In this document: piece after piece, positions 40,851 to 49,999 of the stretch
Numbering within the stretch: position 1 is the first letter of the stretch
How the letters are laid out: every line of letters starts with the position of its first letter
From: JAJYBV01 sp021812265
GTDB taxonomy: Bacteria > Chloroflexota > Ktedonobacteria > Ktedonobacterales > JACDGC01
Length of the DNA stretch: 64,000 bases
Assembly: GCA_027459525.1 (NCBI GenBank)
Contig: DAIDIC010000198.1
Span: 1 to 64,000 of the forward strand
Direction: 5' to 3'
The notes under the pieces: generated by a model
Databases searched by the model: none
Seen by the model: the letters and a program-made list of their open reading frames with translations, nothing else
What the model was told of the DNA's origin: nothing
Made by a program: the position numbers and the translations under genes

Positions 40851-41653
40851 TAATCCCACATTGCGCGCTGCTCTGGCGGAACATACTCGGTTATATCTAG
40901 ATTCTGTTCCGCCATGGCGCGCGCCTTAGTGGATGAAACATAGGCGTATTCCTCACCCAAGCTGATATATTGCGCCTTCGTCTTCCACGCCGCGTTTTCC
41001 GGCCGGCAAAACAAATTATCTAAATCGGCTTTGCCAAACCCAAGCCGGGGACAAACCAGCAGATGCGCCAAGCTAAACAGCTCATTCAGTTCGGCGTCTC
41101 TATCCGCATAATATGCCGGATCCAAAATTTGCAGCGCCTTATCAAATCCAACAATTAAATATACGGTTTCAACCTGTGGAAATGCGGCGCGCACCGCTTT
41201 TGCCTGCTCTTTATATAATCCGCAATTAAATAAAGCCACGTCCAGCCGAGCATCGCGCTGCGCCGTTGCGGCAAGCAGCAGCACATGCAACGTTTGTTCC
41301 TGCGATTGCAGCTGCCTTTTATGCAACGTAGTGCGGCTCATCGAAAGCAGCGCTGTCTCCATAAGCCCCGTTTGCAACGCCGCTGAAACAACTGCAAGGT
41401 GCGCGTTTGTCAGCGGATGAAAGGCGCCGGTATATACACCAATGGTTTTTGGCGATCCCTTGTCAATATTTTTCTCCCAGTGTTCCGCGTTTGCGGCAAA
41501 TATCTGCCCCTTCGGCGGAATGGGAAGCGCCAACGCTGGCTTTTCTTCAGCGTCGAGCCGCACAATAGTATCCATAACCCTACGCTGCAGTTGTGTATGG
41601 GTTAAATATGCAAGGGCAAGGTGATATCGAAAGGCGCCGGCGTCTGTATTCAT
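40832..41653 (-). CDS. NadD-like cytidylyltransferase-family nucleotidyltransferase
   Basis: An adenylyltransferase of the HIGH superfamily. The nucleotide loop is 'YTGAFHPLTNAHLAVV' (G-x-F-x-P-x3-H) near residue 75, and the second motif is 'YVSSTKARAMA' (I/V-S-S-T-x-x-R) near residue 240. Between them 'YLIVGFDKALQILDP' matches the substrate region of nicotinate/nicotinamide-mononucleotide adenylyltransferases. It has a ~70-residue N-terminal extension not usual for NadD, so a related NMN-type or pantetheine-type substrate is possible. ATG at 41653 is chosen; the ribosome site is weak. It lies 22 bp after a small membrane-protein gene and overlaps the TPR gene's 3' end by 19 bp. Confidence 0.75.
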   Translation of the reverse strand: MNTDAGAFRYHLALAYLTHTQLQRRVMDTIVRLDAEEKPALALPIPPKGQIFAANAEHWEKNIDKGSPKTIGVYTGAFHPLTNAHLAVVSAALQTGLMETALLSMSRTTLHKRQLQSQEQTLHVLLLAATAQRDARLDVALFNCGLYKEQAKAVRAAFPQVETVYLIVGFDKALQILDPAYYADRDAELNELFSLAHLLVCPRLGFGKADLDNLFCRPENAAWKTKAQYISLGEEYAYVSSTKARAMAEQNLDITEYVPPEQRAMWDYQPRFA

Positions 41654-41675
41654 ATCAGAAAAATCTTTATAAGCT

Positions 41676-42008
41676 TTATAAAATACCGCCAATGGCTGCG
41701 CCAACCAGCAAAGCAATACCATGAAATAACGCCACCACTATAAACGCAATTCCGCTGATTATGCCGGCGGCAATTCCAATCGGCCCATGAAATAGCGATA
41801 CTAAAAAAAGAAATAACGCCACCATAATTGCCGGCAATATAGCGGCAGTCATGGCGCGGCTGAAACCTCCCGCAACTTTTCCGCCGATAATTCCAAAAAT
41901 AAAAGAGCTGATTACCGGCAGCCAAAAAAACAGTAATGGGCCAACAACCATAATAACAGCGCCCCAAAAAACAGAGCCTTTTTTCGACGATGGTACATTA
42001 TATGACAT
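41676..42008 (-). CDS. Small Gly-rich membrane protein (110 aa)
   Basis: I do not recognise the family. Three or four hydrophobic helices are packed with Gly/Ala/Ile, for example 'VFWGAVIMVVGPLLFFWLP', 'AAILPAIMVALFLFLVSLF' and 'IAAGIISGIAFIVVALF'. The last ends in a glycine-zipper-like 'GAAIGG'. ATG at 42008 is chosen because AAAGGA lies about 13 nt upstream and the preceding in-frame residues look like untranslated leader. It sits 22 bp before the NadD-like gene and 127 bp after the lipoprotein gene. Confidence 0.6.
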   Translation of the reverse strand: MSYNVPSSKKGSVFWGAVIMVVGPLLFFWLPVISSFIFGIIGGKVAGGFSRAMTAAILPAIMVALFLFLVSLFHGPIGIAAGIISGIAFIVVALFHGIALLVGAAIGGIL

Positions 42009-42135
42009 AATAGTGATACTATCCTTTCTTGTATTTCGCGTTACAAAATATCCGCTCGTGCGTTTGTGTGAAATTATTTTGCGCCGCGCAGAATGACAGG
42101 CGCCGCAACAACCGTCTTGGAAAAAAAATCTTAAC

Positions 42136-43431
42136 TTACGGCGCCCACACAAAATTTTCCGCGTTGAACGCTATTATTGCGCTTGTTTGCTGTGTGGCAA
42201 ACGCAGCAATATTCTGTTGATTTATTTGCGATTCTTGAAACGACACAATCGCGCCGTCCGGCGACCATGCAATCGGTCCCGATAAGGCATAAGAAACTTG
42301 CAATTGATTGGTCAAGGCAAGAGAAATCGCCGGTGTGTGTAAACCGGCTGAAATTGGCTGATAATATGGTGTAAACGATTCAGAATTATCGGCCAGCGCC
42401 AGCGCCACTGCTGTGGACATAGGAGAAATTGACACATCTACCGGCACATTTGGAATTTGCACATTTGTAAAAATTTTTTGAGCCTGTTTGCTGGATGTAT
42501 TTTGCAAATAGATAGCAGAGCTTGCCAAAGCGGCAGTTTGTTTCGTTTGCAAAACTTGCTGAATGGTTATACCCGGCGCATAACTGCTTTGGTAAGCTAT
42601 TTCTGTTCCGTCTGCGCTCAACGACCACGCATAAGGGCTGTAAAATGTATATTCATCAAAAGGACACAGCAAAGAGCCGCAGGGCAATGGCGCCAGCGTC
42701 GCCGGGCCAAGCCAGGCCACTAACGATGTGCGCAAGGGATTGCTGAGCGAAAATTTCCGCAATTCCGCAACACCCACACCGTTTACGCCGATATACGCTA
42801 TTGTAGAGTAATACACGTTTATACCGTCAGTGGCAATTTCCCAAACATTCGTTGGGCCAACCACCAGCATAGATCCGGTATCAGTTTCCGGTGACATCTC
42901 AAATATATTTCCGTTTTCGGTGTATAGCATCGTTGTATTATTTACCCAAACTATATGCCGCCCCTGCAACGGAATAACAATCTTTTGACCGGCGGTGTTA
43001 TATTCATGCACACCAAATGTTTGCGTGTTGCCGATAAACAGCGTTCCTGTTTGCTGATAACTATATCCGTTTGTGTTCCCGGGCGCTAGCCGCGGAGTTT
43101 GCATGGTATAGGCAAGGTGTACTAAATCCGGCGACCACACGGGGTTTCCCCATTGCGCAGAGCCAGTCGGAAGGTTATATTGAGTAAACTGCGTTTCTAA
43201 AGAACTGCCGCTGCGTATCCATATATTATTAAAACGCACAAAGGCGTAGCTGTTGGCAGACAAAGGAAACGGCGCCGCAATGGCTGACGGCGTTGCAGTC
43301 GCTGTGGGTTGATTGGAAAACCCCGGAGGTAACGGCAGCCCAGAACATCCGGCGCTAAAAACGCTAAGGATGACAAAAGAAACAATGGCAAGATATTTTC
43401 GCGAACGACGCCGGAAAAACAGAAATTTCAT
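42136..43431 (-). CDS. Lipoprotein with beta-propeller-like (PD40/TolB-type) repeats
   Basis: A type II signal peptide is clear: basic 'FFRRRSRKYL', a hydrophobic core and lipobox 'VFSAGC' with the lipidated Cys near residue 29. A Thr/Pro-rich linker follows. The exported 380 residues contain repeated blade-like units such as 'NPVWSPDLVHLAYTMQ', 'YAWSLSADGTEIAYQS' and 'IAWSPDGAIVSFQE', which are WD40-like PD40 motifs. A surface sensor or binding protein is likely; no catalytic residues are evident. ATG at 43431 is chosen; an upstream in-frame ATG at 43440 would add three residues. Confidence 0.75.
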   Translation of the reverse strand: MKFLFFRRRSRKYLAIVSFVILSVFSAGCSGLPLPPGFSNQPTATATPSAIAAPFPLSANSYAFVRFNNIWIRSGSSLETQFTQYNLPTGSAQWGNPVWSPDLVHLAYTMQTPRLAPGNTNGYSYQQTGTLFIGNTQTFGVHEYNTAGQKIVIPLQGRHIVWVNNTTMLYTENGNIFEMSPETDTGSMLVVGPTNVWEIATDGINVYYSTIAYIGVNGVGVAELRKFSLSNPLRTSLVAWLGPATLAPLPCGSLLCPFDEYTFYSPYAWSLSADGTEIAYQSSYAPGITIQQVLQTKQTAALASSAIYLQNTSSKQAQKIFTNVQIPNVPVDVSISPMSTAVALALADNSESFTPYYQPISAGLHTPAISLALTNQLQVSYALSGPIAWSPDGAIVSFQESQINQQNIAAFATQQTSAIIAFNAENFVWAP

Positions 43432-43861
43432 AACTTGCATAAACTTTCAGAAATATATAAATTGGCAATGGATCGAGCTGTCACAGAATTTGCATGTATT
43501 ACACGCGCCGCCGTGATAAACAGCGCCAAAGCAGCTATGCCGCAAAGCGCGTTTCACAGCTGTTTTTGGCGATCCTGCCAGACAAACAAAACATATATTT
43601 TATATTAAGATTTTCGCCGAGTCGCACAAGGCAGCAACTCACTTTGCTTCAATAAAAAAGGCGGTAAACGTGAGTTTTTTGCGAATCTCCGATAATGCGC
43701 TGCAAGTGAAAGTCTTGATACATATAAATTATAGCGCAGAAACAGAGCTACAACACCAATAAGCCGCCGGATATTGACCGGCGGCGTTTGCAAAAATAGC
43801 ATATCCGCACAATAACGGCGGGCAACGATACATCTGATACAAGCAGCAGTTCAAAAAATTG
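43432..43861. other. Gap with a GC-rich stem-loop upstream of the lipoprotein gene
   Basis: No gene is supported in these 430 bp; a 65-codon minus-strand frame at 43605-43802 lacks a ribosome site and has atypical Leu/Arg composition. The perfect hairpin GCCGCCGG-ATATTGA-CCGGCGGC lies at 43763-43785, 77 bp beyond the stop of the gene at 43862, and is probably its transcript end. The lipoprotein promoter must be here but was not identified. Confidence 0.45.
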
Positions 43862-44320
43862 TCAACGAACCTGAGCGTTAAAATAGTGTGGTGATATAAC
43901 GCCCGGAGCAAAGTGATTTGCAATGCGCAGGTACTCATCTTCACAAGCCTCTATCATCAGCTTATGCATCAGCACCACATCAGCGTGCGGAATTTGTTCA
44001 ATGGATTGAACGCACAATTCCATTATCGGCCGTCCAGAATCAAACACTTTTACCAATCCGCCATGGAAAGGAACGCGGTAAATTCTCGATATTTCAGATG
44101 GACTATATATATCCAAATATCCATACTTCAAGATCTGATGATATTCACTTGCCGTCAGCATTTGTTTTAATAATGATTTTGCGCGGCGATTTGCGCGGCT
44201 TTTTTGTATATTTGGCCAAATAGTATCGCGAGCATATTCAACAAATTGAAATATACCTGCCGAAAACACCGCCATAATGATGACGCTGAGCATAATATAA
44301 AGCAGTGCCCAATTTCCCAT
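43862..44320 (-). CDS. Membrane-anchored conserved hypothetical protein (152 aa)
   Basis: An N-terminal helix (about residues 5-25) anchors a ~120-residue cytoplasmic domain. The domain reads 'LLTASEYHQILKYGYLDIYSPSEISRIYRVP', 'GLVKVFDSGRPIMELCVQ' and 'ADVVLMHKLMIEACEDEYLRIANHF'. I have a vague memory of similar domains in Chloroflexota genomes, but no function is known to me. AAGGAG lies 6 nt before the ATG, an excellent ribosome site. It is downstream of the 81-residue gene and the histidine kinase, all on the minus strand. Confidence 0.65.
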   Translation of the reverse strand: MGNWALLYIMLSVIIMAVFSAGIFQFVEYARDTIWPNIQKSRANRRAKSLLKQMLTASEYHQILKYGYLDIYSPSEISRIYRVPFHGGLVKVFDSGRPIMELCVQSIEQIPHADVVLMHKLMIEACEDEYLRIANHFAPGVISPHYFNAQVR

Positions 44321-44472
44321 AGCGCGCTCCTTATTTTATTTACAAATGGCGCATGCAATATGGAAAGGATTCAGGAAAAAGCGTTTACGCGCTGCAAAAA
44401 GCTGTAAAGTAAACAGTTATTTGCGAGAACGTTTTTGCTATACCCCTGAATCATTTCCGTGATGTTGTTTTA

Positions 44473-44718
44473 TTAACCGCCAATAATTCTTGGCACAAGA
44501 ATTATTTGATCTGCCAGTGGATCAAACGATTCGATACGAGTAGTAGTTTTGTCTGTATTCACTTTAAAGGCAGAACATCCGCGGCTGCGGGCATCCTTAA
44601 AAATATGCTCCGCTTCGCGCACGGCGGCTTCTGCTTCGGGATCGCCTACAGTAAATTTTTCTGTATCCCAAGTAACGCGATCATCGCCTCTGCGGGAGAG
44701 CGTTCTCATAATACCCAT
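44473..44718 (-). CDS. Small hypothetical protein (81 aa)
   Basis: I do not recognise the family. The product is charged and soluble, with 'GDPEAEAAVREAEHIFKDARSRGCSAFKVN' as a helix-strand unit. The C-terminus 'FDPLADQIILVPRIIGG' ends in a ubiquitin-like Gly-Gly. AAGGAG precedes the ATG by about 13 nt. It follows the histidine kinase gene by 29 bp, so the two are probably co-transcribed. The terminal GG suggests a possible conjugated or carrier-type protein, but this is speculation from the last residues only. Confidence 0.55.
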   Translation of the reverse strand: MGIMRTLSRRGDDRVTWDTEKFTVGDPEAEAAVREAEHIFKDARSRGCSAFKVNTDKTTTRIESFDPLADQIILVPRIIGG

Positions 44719-44747
44719 AGTTTTTGCATTGCTCCTTCACTGAAGTG

Positions 44748-46868
44748 TTATATTTTGACCGGCATTCCGGTTAAAATCGGAATAGTAACGGTAAAAGTGG
44801 TTCCTACACCGACATTGCTTTCAACATTGATTTTACCGTGGTGATTATCAACAATAGATTTAACGATGGCAAGGCCCAGTCCTTTTCCCTTATATTTTTT
44901 TTCTTTTTGGTTATCCGCTTGATAAAACCGTTCAAAAATATGCTCCTGATCTTCTTTACGGATACCACAGCCAGTATCTTTAACCCGGATCACAAATTCT
45001 TTGGCGGATGTATGCGCGTCAACCCAAATATTACCTTCTTTATCGGTAAATTTAATGGCGTTTGTCAGCAAATTCCTTAACATTTGCTCCAACCGTTCGG
45101 GATCGCCCCACACCAAAGCATAAGTTTTCGGCATTGGGGGATGCAGATTGATATTTTTTTCCTCAGCCAGAATCCTTACCTCATTGAAGGCTTCATCAAT
45201 AATATTTTGAATTTGAACTGAGTTGGAGAAGCTATAATCATTGTACCCAATATCATCATACGCCAGAAGCAACAGATCATTAATCCGGTTATTCATACTT
45301 GCCAAATTGCATTCTGCCTGCCCGGCTAATGTATATATCTGCTTCATTTGCAAGTTCTTCGACTGCATTTTTATATAACTGATATTTATGGTTAATGTTT
45401 GCATCGGCGAACGAACCTCATGGGCAATCATTTGCAGAAACTCAGCTTTTTTCATATCAAGATTGCGTATGGAGGTAATATCTTTAATGACTACCACAAT
45501 CTGATTATTTGCAGAGCGAATAGGCGCAATAGTTATCAGCACACGCCGCGAAGTTCCAACAATGTGAGCGCCATGAATTTCATATTCGATATTAGATGAA
45601 GCGGCGCGTTTTCCAATGGCGGCGTCTAAAGCCGCGTTTAATGCGCTGGCGCCGTATGCGCTGCGATAATTCGTATTTTCCCCGAGGCGCAGCGCCTGTT
45701 TAATATGCATATTTTGCAAATTACTCGATGGCGTGTCAAGTAACGCTGCCATCTGTTCATTGGCGCGAATAATAATTTGCTTATCATTAATAACGCATAT
45801 TCCTTCGGCGCTTGAAGCGAATATTGTTTGCAGATACTCTTTTTCGGTTTTTATATCATAGTACAGCACCACATTTTCTATTGCTGTGGCAATAATAGGC
45901 GCCATATCTTGAATAATCCGTTTTTCTTCAGCTAAAAAAGGATTTGCCCGTGATAGAGTTACAACACCCCGCAGCTGATCTTTCCAGATAAGCGGCGCAC
46001 AAAACAGCGAAACATGTTCACCGCCCAGAAAAGATTCCGTTATCCGCCCCATAACCACGGGAGTTTGCGGCGCGTCATACGCCATCGCTTCACGTTTGCG
46101 GGCAACCATAGCGGTAAAAGAATTTTCATCTTGCAAAGTAATTGCGCAATTTTGCAATAAAGCGCCGCGCTTGCCTTTCGATCCTACTATACGCAGTTCC
46201 TCGCGGGCAACATCGAAGGAAAAAATAATTGCATTTTCACAACGCACAATTTTATTAATTCCCGACACGATTGAGTTAAATAAATCTACAGGATTCAGTG
46301 TAGTAATAGATCGAACGGCGTCTAGGATAATATCGCGTTCACTGCGCGCCATTGCTTCATTTTTTAACAAATAAATATTTTTCAGCGATTCAAAAGCATA
46401 ATGTTCAGCTACCCGTATCATAAAGCGGTCAATATCGCGCGGAGGGCATCCCGCGCTAAGAGCAATCAGCAGCGCTCCAACGGTTTTATTTCTCTCGCTC
46501 AATGGGATAATAATGCCAGGCAGATTAGATGGGCCATCAGTTTGGTGATACATTTCTGCTTGCCCCAAAACATCAAACGACATATGTTTGGTGTGCGATA
46601 TAGCCCAACCGGTTATGCCTTGATTAAAAGGAATAACTTTAGCATAAACACTGCTTTCCCCTGCCACTGCCATACATTGCAGCTCACCGGAAACAGGGTT
46701 TTGCCAATATATTGCGCAATGTTGCGCTTTCAGCATCTGCGCAATATTTTTTATGGCATAGTGTATTCCATCCATATAGCCCAATTCCTGCGGTAATTCA
46801 AGCAATTCGGTGATTTTCTTTGGCGCTGCCGGACTATTTCCCGAGCCCAAAGCTGAACTTAACTGCAC
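44748..46868 (-). CDS. Sensor histidine kinase with two GAF domains and a PAS domain
   Basis: A soluble kinase without membrane helices. GAF domains lie at about residues 25-180 and 190-345, and a PAS domain at about 350-470. The HisKA domain has the phospho-acceptor in 'MIAHEVRSPMQTL' (His ~486). The ATPase domain has 'LRNLLTNAIKFTD', 'VKDTGCGIRKED' and 'GKGLGLAIVKSIVDNHHG'. GTG at 46868 with AAGGAGG just upstream is a convincing start. No response-regulator gene lies nearby, so it is an orphan kinase. It diverges from the folD-like gene. Confidence 0.9.
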   Translation of the reverse strand: MQLSSALGSGNSPAAPKKITELLELPQELGYMDGIHYAIKNIAQMLKAQHCAIYWQNPVSGELQCMAVAGESSVYAKVIPFNQGITGWAISHTKHMSFDVLGQAEMYHQTDGPSNLPGIIIPLSERNKTVGALLIALSAGCPPRDIDRFMIRVAEHYAFESLKNIYLLKNEAMARSERDIILDAVRSITTLNPVDLFNSIVSGINKIVRCENAIIFSFDVAREELRIVGSKGKRGALLQNCAITLQDENSFTAMVARKREAMAYDAPQTPVVMGRITESFLGGEHVSLFCAPLIWKDQLRGVVTLSRANPFLAEEKRIIQDMAPIIATAIENVVLYYDIKTEKEYLQTIFASSAEGICVINDKQIIIRANEQMAALLDTPSSNLQNMHIKQALRLGENTNYRSAYGASALNAALDAAIGKRAASSNIEYEIHGAHIVGTSRRVLITIAPIRSANNQIVVVIKDITSIRNLDMKKAEFLQMIAHEVRSPMQTLTINISYIKMQSKNLQMKQIYTLAGQAECNLASMNNRINDLLLLAYDDIGYNDYSFSNSVQIQNIIDEAFNEVRILAEEKNINLHPPMPKTYALVWGDPERLEQMLRNLLTNAIKFTDKEGNIWVDAHTSAKEFVIRVKDTGCGIRKEDQEHIFERFYQADNQKEKKYKGKGLGLAIVKSIVDNHHGKINVESNVGVGTTFTVTIPILTGMPVKI

Positions 46869-47063
46869 CTTCGGCCTCCTTGAACGCTTTAAACATCATA
46901 GTCATAATTATCAGCAATCTGGGCGCCATAATGCGCTATCTGCGCCGATTAATTACCACAATATATTGAATGTGAATTACTTCCTTGTTGCCGCCTCATA
47001 AAATCTTATATGATTAAAATGGCGTTGCCGGATATTGGCGCGCCGGTAAGGGGTACTTGTATC

Positions 47064-47903
47064 ATGGTGGCGCGCATTCTCGATGGCAATAGTTTGGCTG
47101 AAGATCTGCTGCTTTCTCTGCAAAAAAAAGCGGCAGAGTTTACCAGCCAAAATGGCCGCGCCGCGCATGTATCTATTATTGTTATCGGTTCTGATACTGG
47201 CGCGGCGCTGTTTGGCGCACAGGTAATACGCAAGTGCCAAAAAATCGGCGTCGCTACATCATCCACGCATTTCGACGCCGACGTTACGGAATCGGCAATC
47301 CGTGATTATATCGAAACTATCAGCGGCAATTCATATACGGATGGAGTTATTGTGTTGCTGCCATTACCAGAAAATATTCATCAAAGCGCAATTATGGCAA
47401 CCTTGAACCCTGCAAAAGATGTCGATGGGCTTGGCCCCAAAAACGCCGGCAACCTTGTTCTAGGTTTTCCCAGTTTTACCCCCGGAACAGCCGAAGCTGT
47501 TACTACACTGCTGGATAACGCTGGCATACCTATCCAAGGGCAGCACGCAGTTATTCTGGGCCGAAGCAATGTTGGAGGAAAACCAGTGGCTATGGAGCTG
47601 CTGCGCCGCAACGCCACTATTACTATCTGCCATACCCATACAAAAAATCTGCCGGAGATTACACGAACGGCAGATATTATTGTTGCAAGTATCGGCCAGC
47701 CCGAATTTCTAACCGGAGATATGATTCGACCAGGCGCGGTAGTATTAGACGCAGGGGCAAATGTAACTGCGGCGGGCTTAAAAGGAGACGCGCATGCTCC
47801 AAGTATCCGCGAAAAAGCCGGCTGGTTTGCCCCGACTCCCGGCGGGCTGGGACCATTAACACATCTTATGGTTATTCGCAATACACTTTTTGGCGCAGGC
47901 TGA
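47064..47903 (+). CDS. folD: FolD-family protein lacking the cyclohydrolase catalytic residues
   Basis: Homologous along its full length (279 residues) to methylenetetrahydrofolate dehydrogenase/cyclohydrolase, and collinear with E. coli FolD numbering. The NADP-binding half is intact ('GRSNVGGKPVAMELLRRNATITICHTHT', split here by its Gly-rich loop). In the catalytic half, Tyr50 is Phe, Lys54 is Val and Gln98 is Leu, whereas Asp121 in 'KDVDG' is kept. Loss of the Lys/Gln pair is known in monofunctional NAD-dependent dehydrogenases such as yeast Mtd1. A dehydrogenase-only or altered role is therefore likely. ATG at 47064 is preferred because AAGGGG lies about 10 nt upstream; an earlier in-frame ATG exists at 47010. 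Confidence 0.85.
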   Translation: MVARILDGNSLAEDLLLSLQKKAAEFTSQNGRAAHVSIIVIGSDTGAALFGAQVIRKCQKIGVATSSTHFDADVTESAIRDYIETISGNSYTDGVIVLLPLPENIHQSAIMATLNPAKDVDGLGPKNAGNLVLGFPSFTPGTAEAVTTLLDNAGIPIQGQHAVILGRSNVGGKPVAMELLRRNATITICHTHTKNLPEITRTADIIVASIGQPEFLTGDMIRPGAVVLDAGANVTAAGLKGDAHAPSIREKAGWFAPTPGGLGPLTHLMVIRNTLFGAG

Positions 47904-48038
47904 CACCTAAATATACAATATATTTTTAATAGAAATAAAACGGAAACATCGCAGCCAATCCATTCTACTGCAGCGGCGCAAGAATATTTGCGTCAGCATG
48001 TTTCTCGGCAAGATCTCATTTTTATGGAGGCGCATATT

Positions 48039-49871
48039 ATGTATAGATTGAAACAACAAAAATATATTTCTGCAACGGCATTATTGTTAACCCTAGCCGT
48101 AATTTTTTCTGCGTGCAGTTCATCAACCGGCAACGGCTCCAATCTTCCCTTTACCCAAGGAAAGTGGTATCAGCCGCTGCTGGGATCGTATAACGGCGCA
48201 AGTGTCAGCTCTACCGCTTTTGCGGCGGCAAACCCTTCTTATGGTTATGCTTGTGTTTCCACACTGCAAAGCGCCGACGCAACAACGCCGGGTCCGCAAA
48301 CACCATCGGCTTCAGCAACTTCTGCGGCGGCAGCAACACAAACCCCTGCTGTTGAGGCGTCTCCTTCCGCCACTGCAACCTCTGCCGCCACTGCAACCTC
48401 TGCCGCCACAGCGTCGCCGGCTGCTACCGGAACAGCGACAGCAATAACGCCCACTGTTCAACCTACCATTACCCAAAATCAAATAACAAATACATTTTGG
48501 GCAACCACAACCGGCGGGTTATATTGGAATCCCGTAACCCTGCCGTCGGCAATTGGCGCGTTTATCTGCCCATTGTCCGCTGTTTCTGCGCCAAATCCGC
48601 AAAATCCGCTGGATGTGTTTTTGCTGGCGGCGCAAGGAACTTTCGATATTAATAATCCATTTGCGTTTACGCCGGGACAGTTACAATTTCAGCTGTGGCG
48701 CAGTCAAGATGGCGGACAAACATGGAAGCAACTGACTACACCAACATCGGTTAACCCGCTGCAGCCGCTGATACTTTCACCATATCACCTTATTATTCAG
48801 GCGCAGGGTTCCACTATTGTGTTTGCAAATAACTATGTGGGATCACAAACGTTATTCGTAAGCTACAACAGCGGCCAAACATGGGTGCAGCAATCTTTAA
48901 ATTCAGCAGATTCTTCCGCGCCTCTTTCATTCGCCGGCTTCGCAGCTGGTCCCAATAACAGCTTATGGGCGTTGGTAACAAACAGCGCTATTTCTCAAAC
49001 AAACACACCATATCAGATATATCAGACCAATGATTTTGGCCAACTGTGGAGTTTTGTTACGTCGATTCCCATCGGCGCACAGATTCCATCCAACGCTAAC
49101 GCGCAATTATTTACCGGAGCAAACGCGCAATACGCATATGTTGTCACCCAAATTGCGCCGGAATCGGCAGCAGTTACACCAACTATACCGGCAGCCTCTG
49201 GGCCAACAGCAACAGCGACAATTGTTGAGCCAACAGCAACGGCGGCTTCATCCGGAACCGCCGGCGCTTCACTGCAAACAGCGCTATATGCGTCATCAAA
49301 CAGTGGTGTAACTTGGAGTAAAGATATTTGGCCGGCTGCAGTAAACGGAACTCCGCTCGGCGGCGCGCAAATTGCCCAGTTTGGCGTTAATTTCACGGTG
49401 GACACTCGCGGATATGCCTATGCGGCGCCAAACAATAGCGACACCTCACCGCTATCTGATCCTACAGCGGCAGACAGCGCCGGAATATATGTTTTTAATG
49501 GCAGTTCAGCCGCATTATTTGCGCAAACACCGGCGACTTCTACTGTTATGACACTCACGCTGGGATATGCGCCACAAACAAATGTACAGAATCCGCAAAC
49601 ACCAACACCGCTTCCAGCAACAACAGCAACGGCGGCAATAACGCCAACAAATACTGCAACTCCACCGCCAATAGCAGCTCCGACAATCGCTGTAACTGCA
49701 ACGGAAACATCTGCTGCAACTGCTGTAGTTTCACCCACAGCAACAATAGCGGCAGGTTCGGTGTATCCGGTTTTGTGGGTAAACTTTGGTCCGCCAAGCC
49801 TTTTTATAGCCAACCCATCCGAAGCCGGATTTATGGGATATATTTCCGATACAGCCATTCAGGGCAGCTAA
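48039..49871 (+). CDS. Large surface lipoprotein with Asp-box-like (BNR) repeats and Thr/Ala-rich linkers
   Basis: The signal peptide ends in lipobox 'VIFSAC' (Cys near residue 25). Three low-complexity Thr/Pro/Ala-rich segments separate beta-rich blocks; the first contains a perfect 18-bp tandem repeat (48369-48404). Four Asp-box-like strings, 'SQDGGQTWKQL', 'SYNSGQTWVQQ', 'TNDFGQLWSFV' and 'SSNSGVTWSKD', point to a sialidase-type beta-propeller. Catalytic arginines of a true sialidase were not identified, so a binding or structural role is more likely. ATG at 48039 has GGAGG 8 nt upstream. It stands alone between folD and the permease-chemoreceptor gene. Confidence 0.75.
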   Translation: MYRLKQQKYISATALLLTLAVIFSACSSSTGNGSNLPFTQGKWYQPLLGSYNGASVSSTAFAAANPSYGYACVSTLQSADATTPGPQTPSASATSAAAATQTPAVEASPSATATSAATATSAATASPAATGTATAITPTVQPTITQNQITNTFWATTTGGLYWNPVTLPSAIGAFICPLSAVSAPNPQNPLDVFLLAAQGTFDINNPFAFTPGQLQFQLWRSQDGGQTWKQLTTPTSVNPLQPLILSPYHLIIQAQGSTIVFANNYVGSQTLFVSYNSGQTWVQQSLNSADSSAPLSFAGFAAGPNNSLWALVTNSAISQTNTPYQIYQTNDFGQLWSFVTSIPIGAQIPSNANAQLFTGANAQYAYVVTQIAPESAAVTPTIPAASGPTATATIVEPTATAASSGTAGASLQTALYASSNSGVTWSKDIWPAAVNGTPLGGAQIAQFGVNFTVDTRGYAYAAPNNSDTSPLSDPTAADSAGIYVFNGSSAALFAQTPATSTVMTLTLGYAPQTNVQNPQTPTPLPATTATAAITPTNTATPPPIAAPTIAVTATETSAATAVVSPTATIAAGSVYPVLWVNFGPPSLFIANPSEAGFMGYISDTAIQGS

Positions 49872-49999
49872 TCTCCGGCGGCATTTCAAAATTATACTAT
49901 CGGCGTTCTTTTAATAACATCCTAAAAGTGGGATAAAGTTTGATATCAGAGCGCCGATTAGATAGGTATCCTCTGCATACTAAAGGATTCGTATTTGAA

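Noticed and set aside
43605..43802. Minus-strand 65-codon frame in the lipoprotein upstream gap
   Set aside because: Leu/Arg-rich composition unlike neighbours, no ribosome site, and it contains a likely terminator stem.
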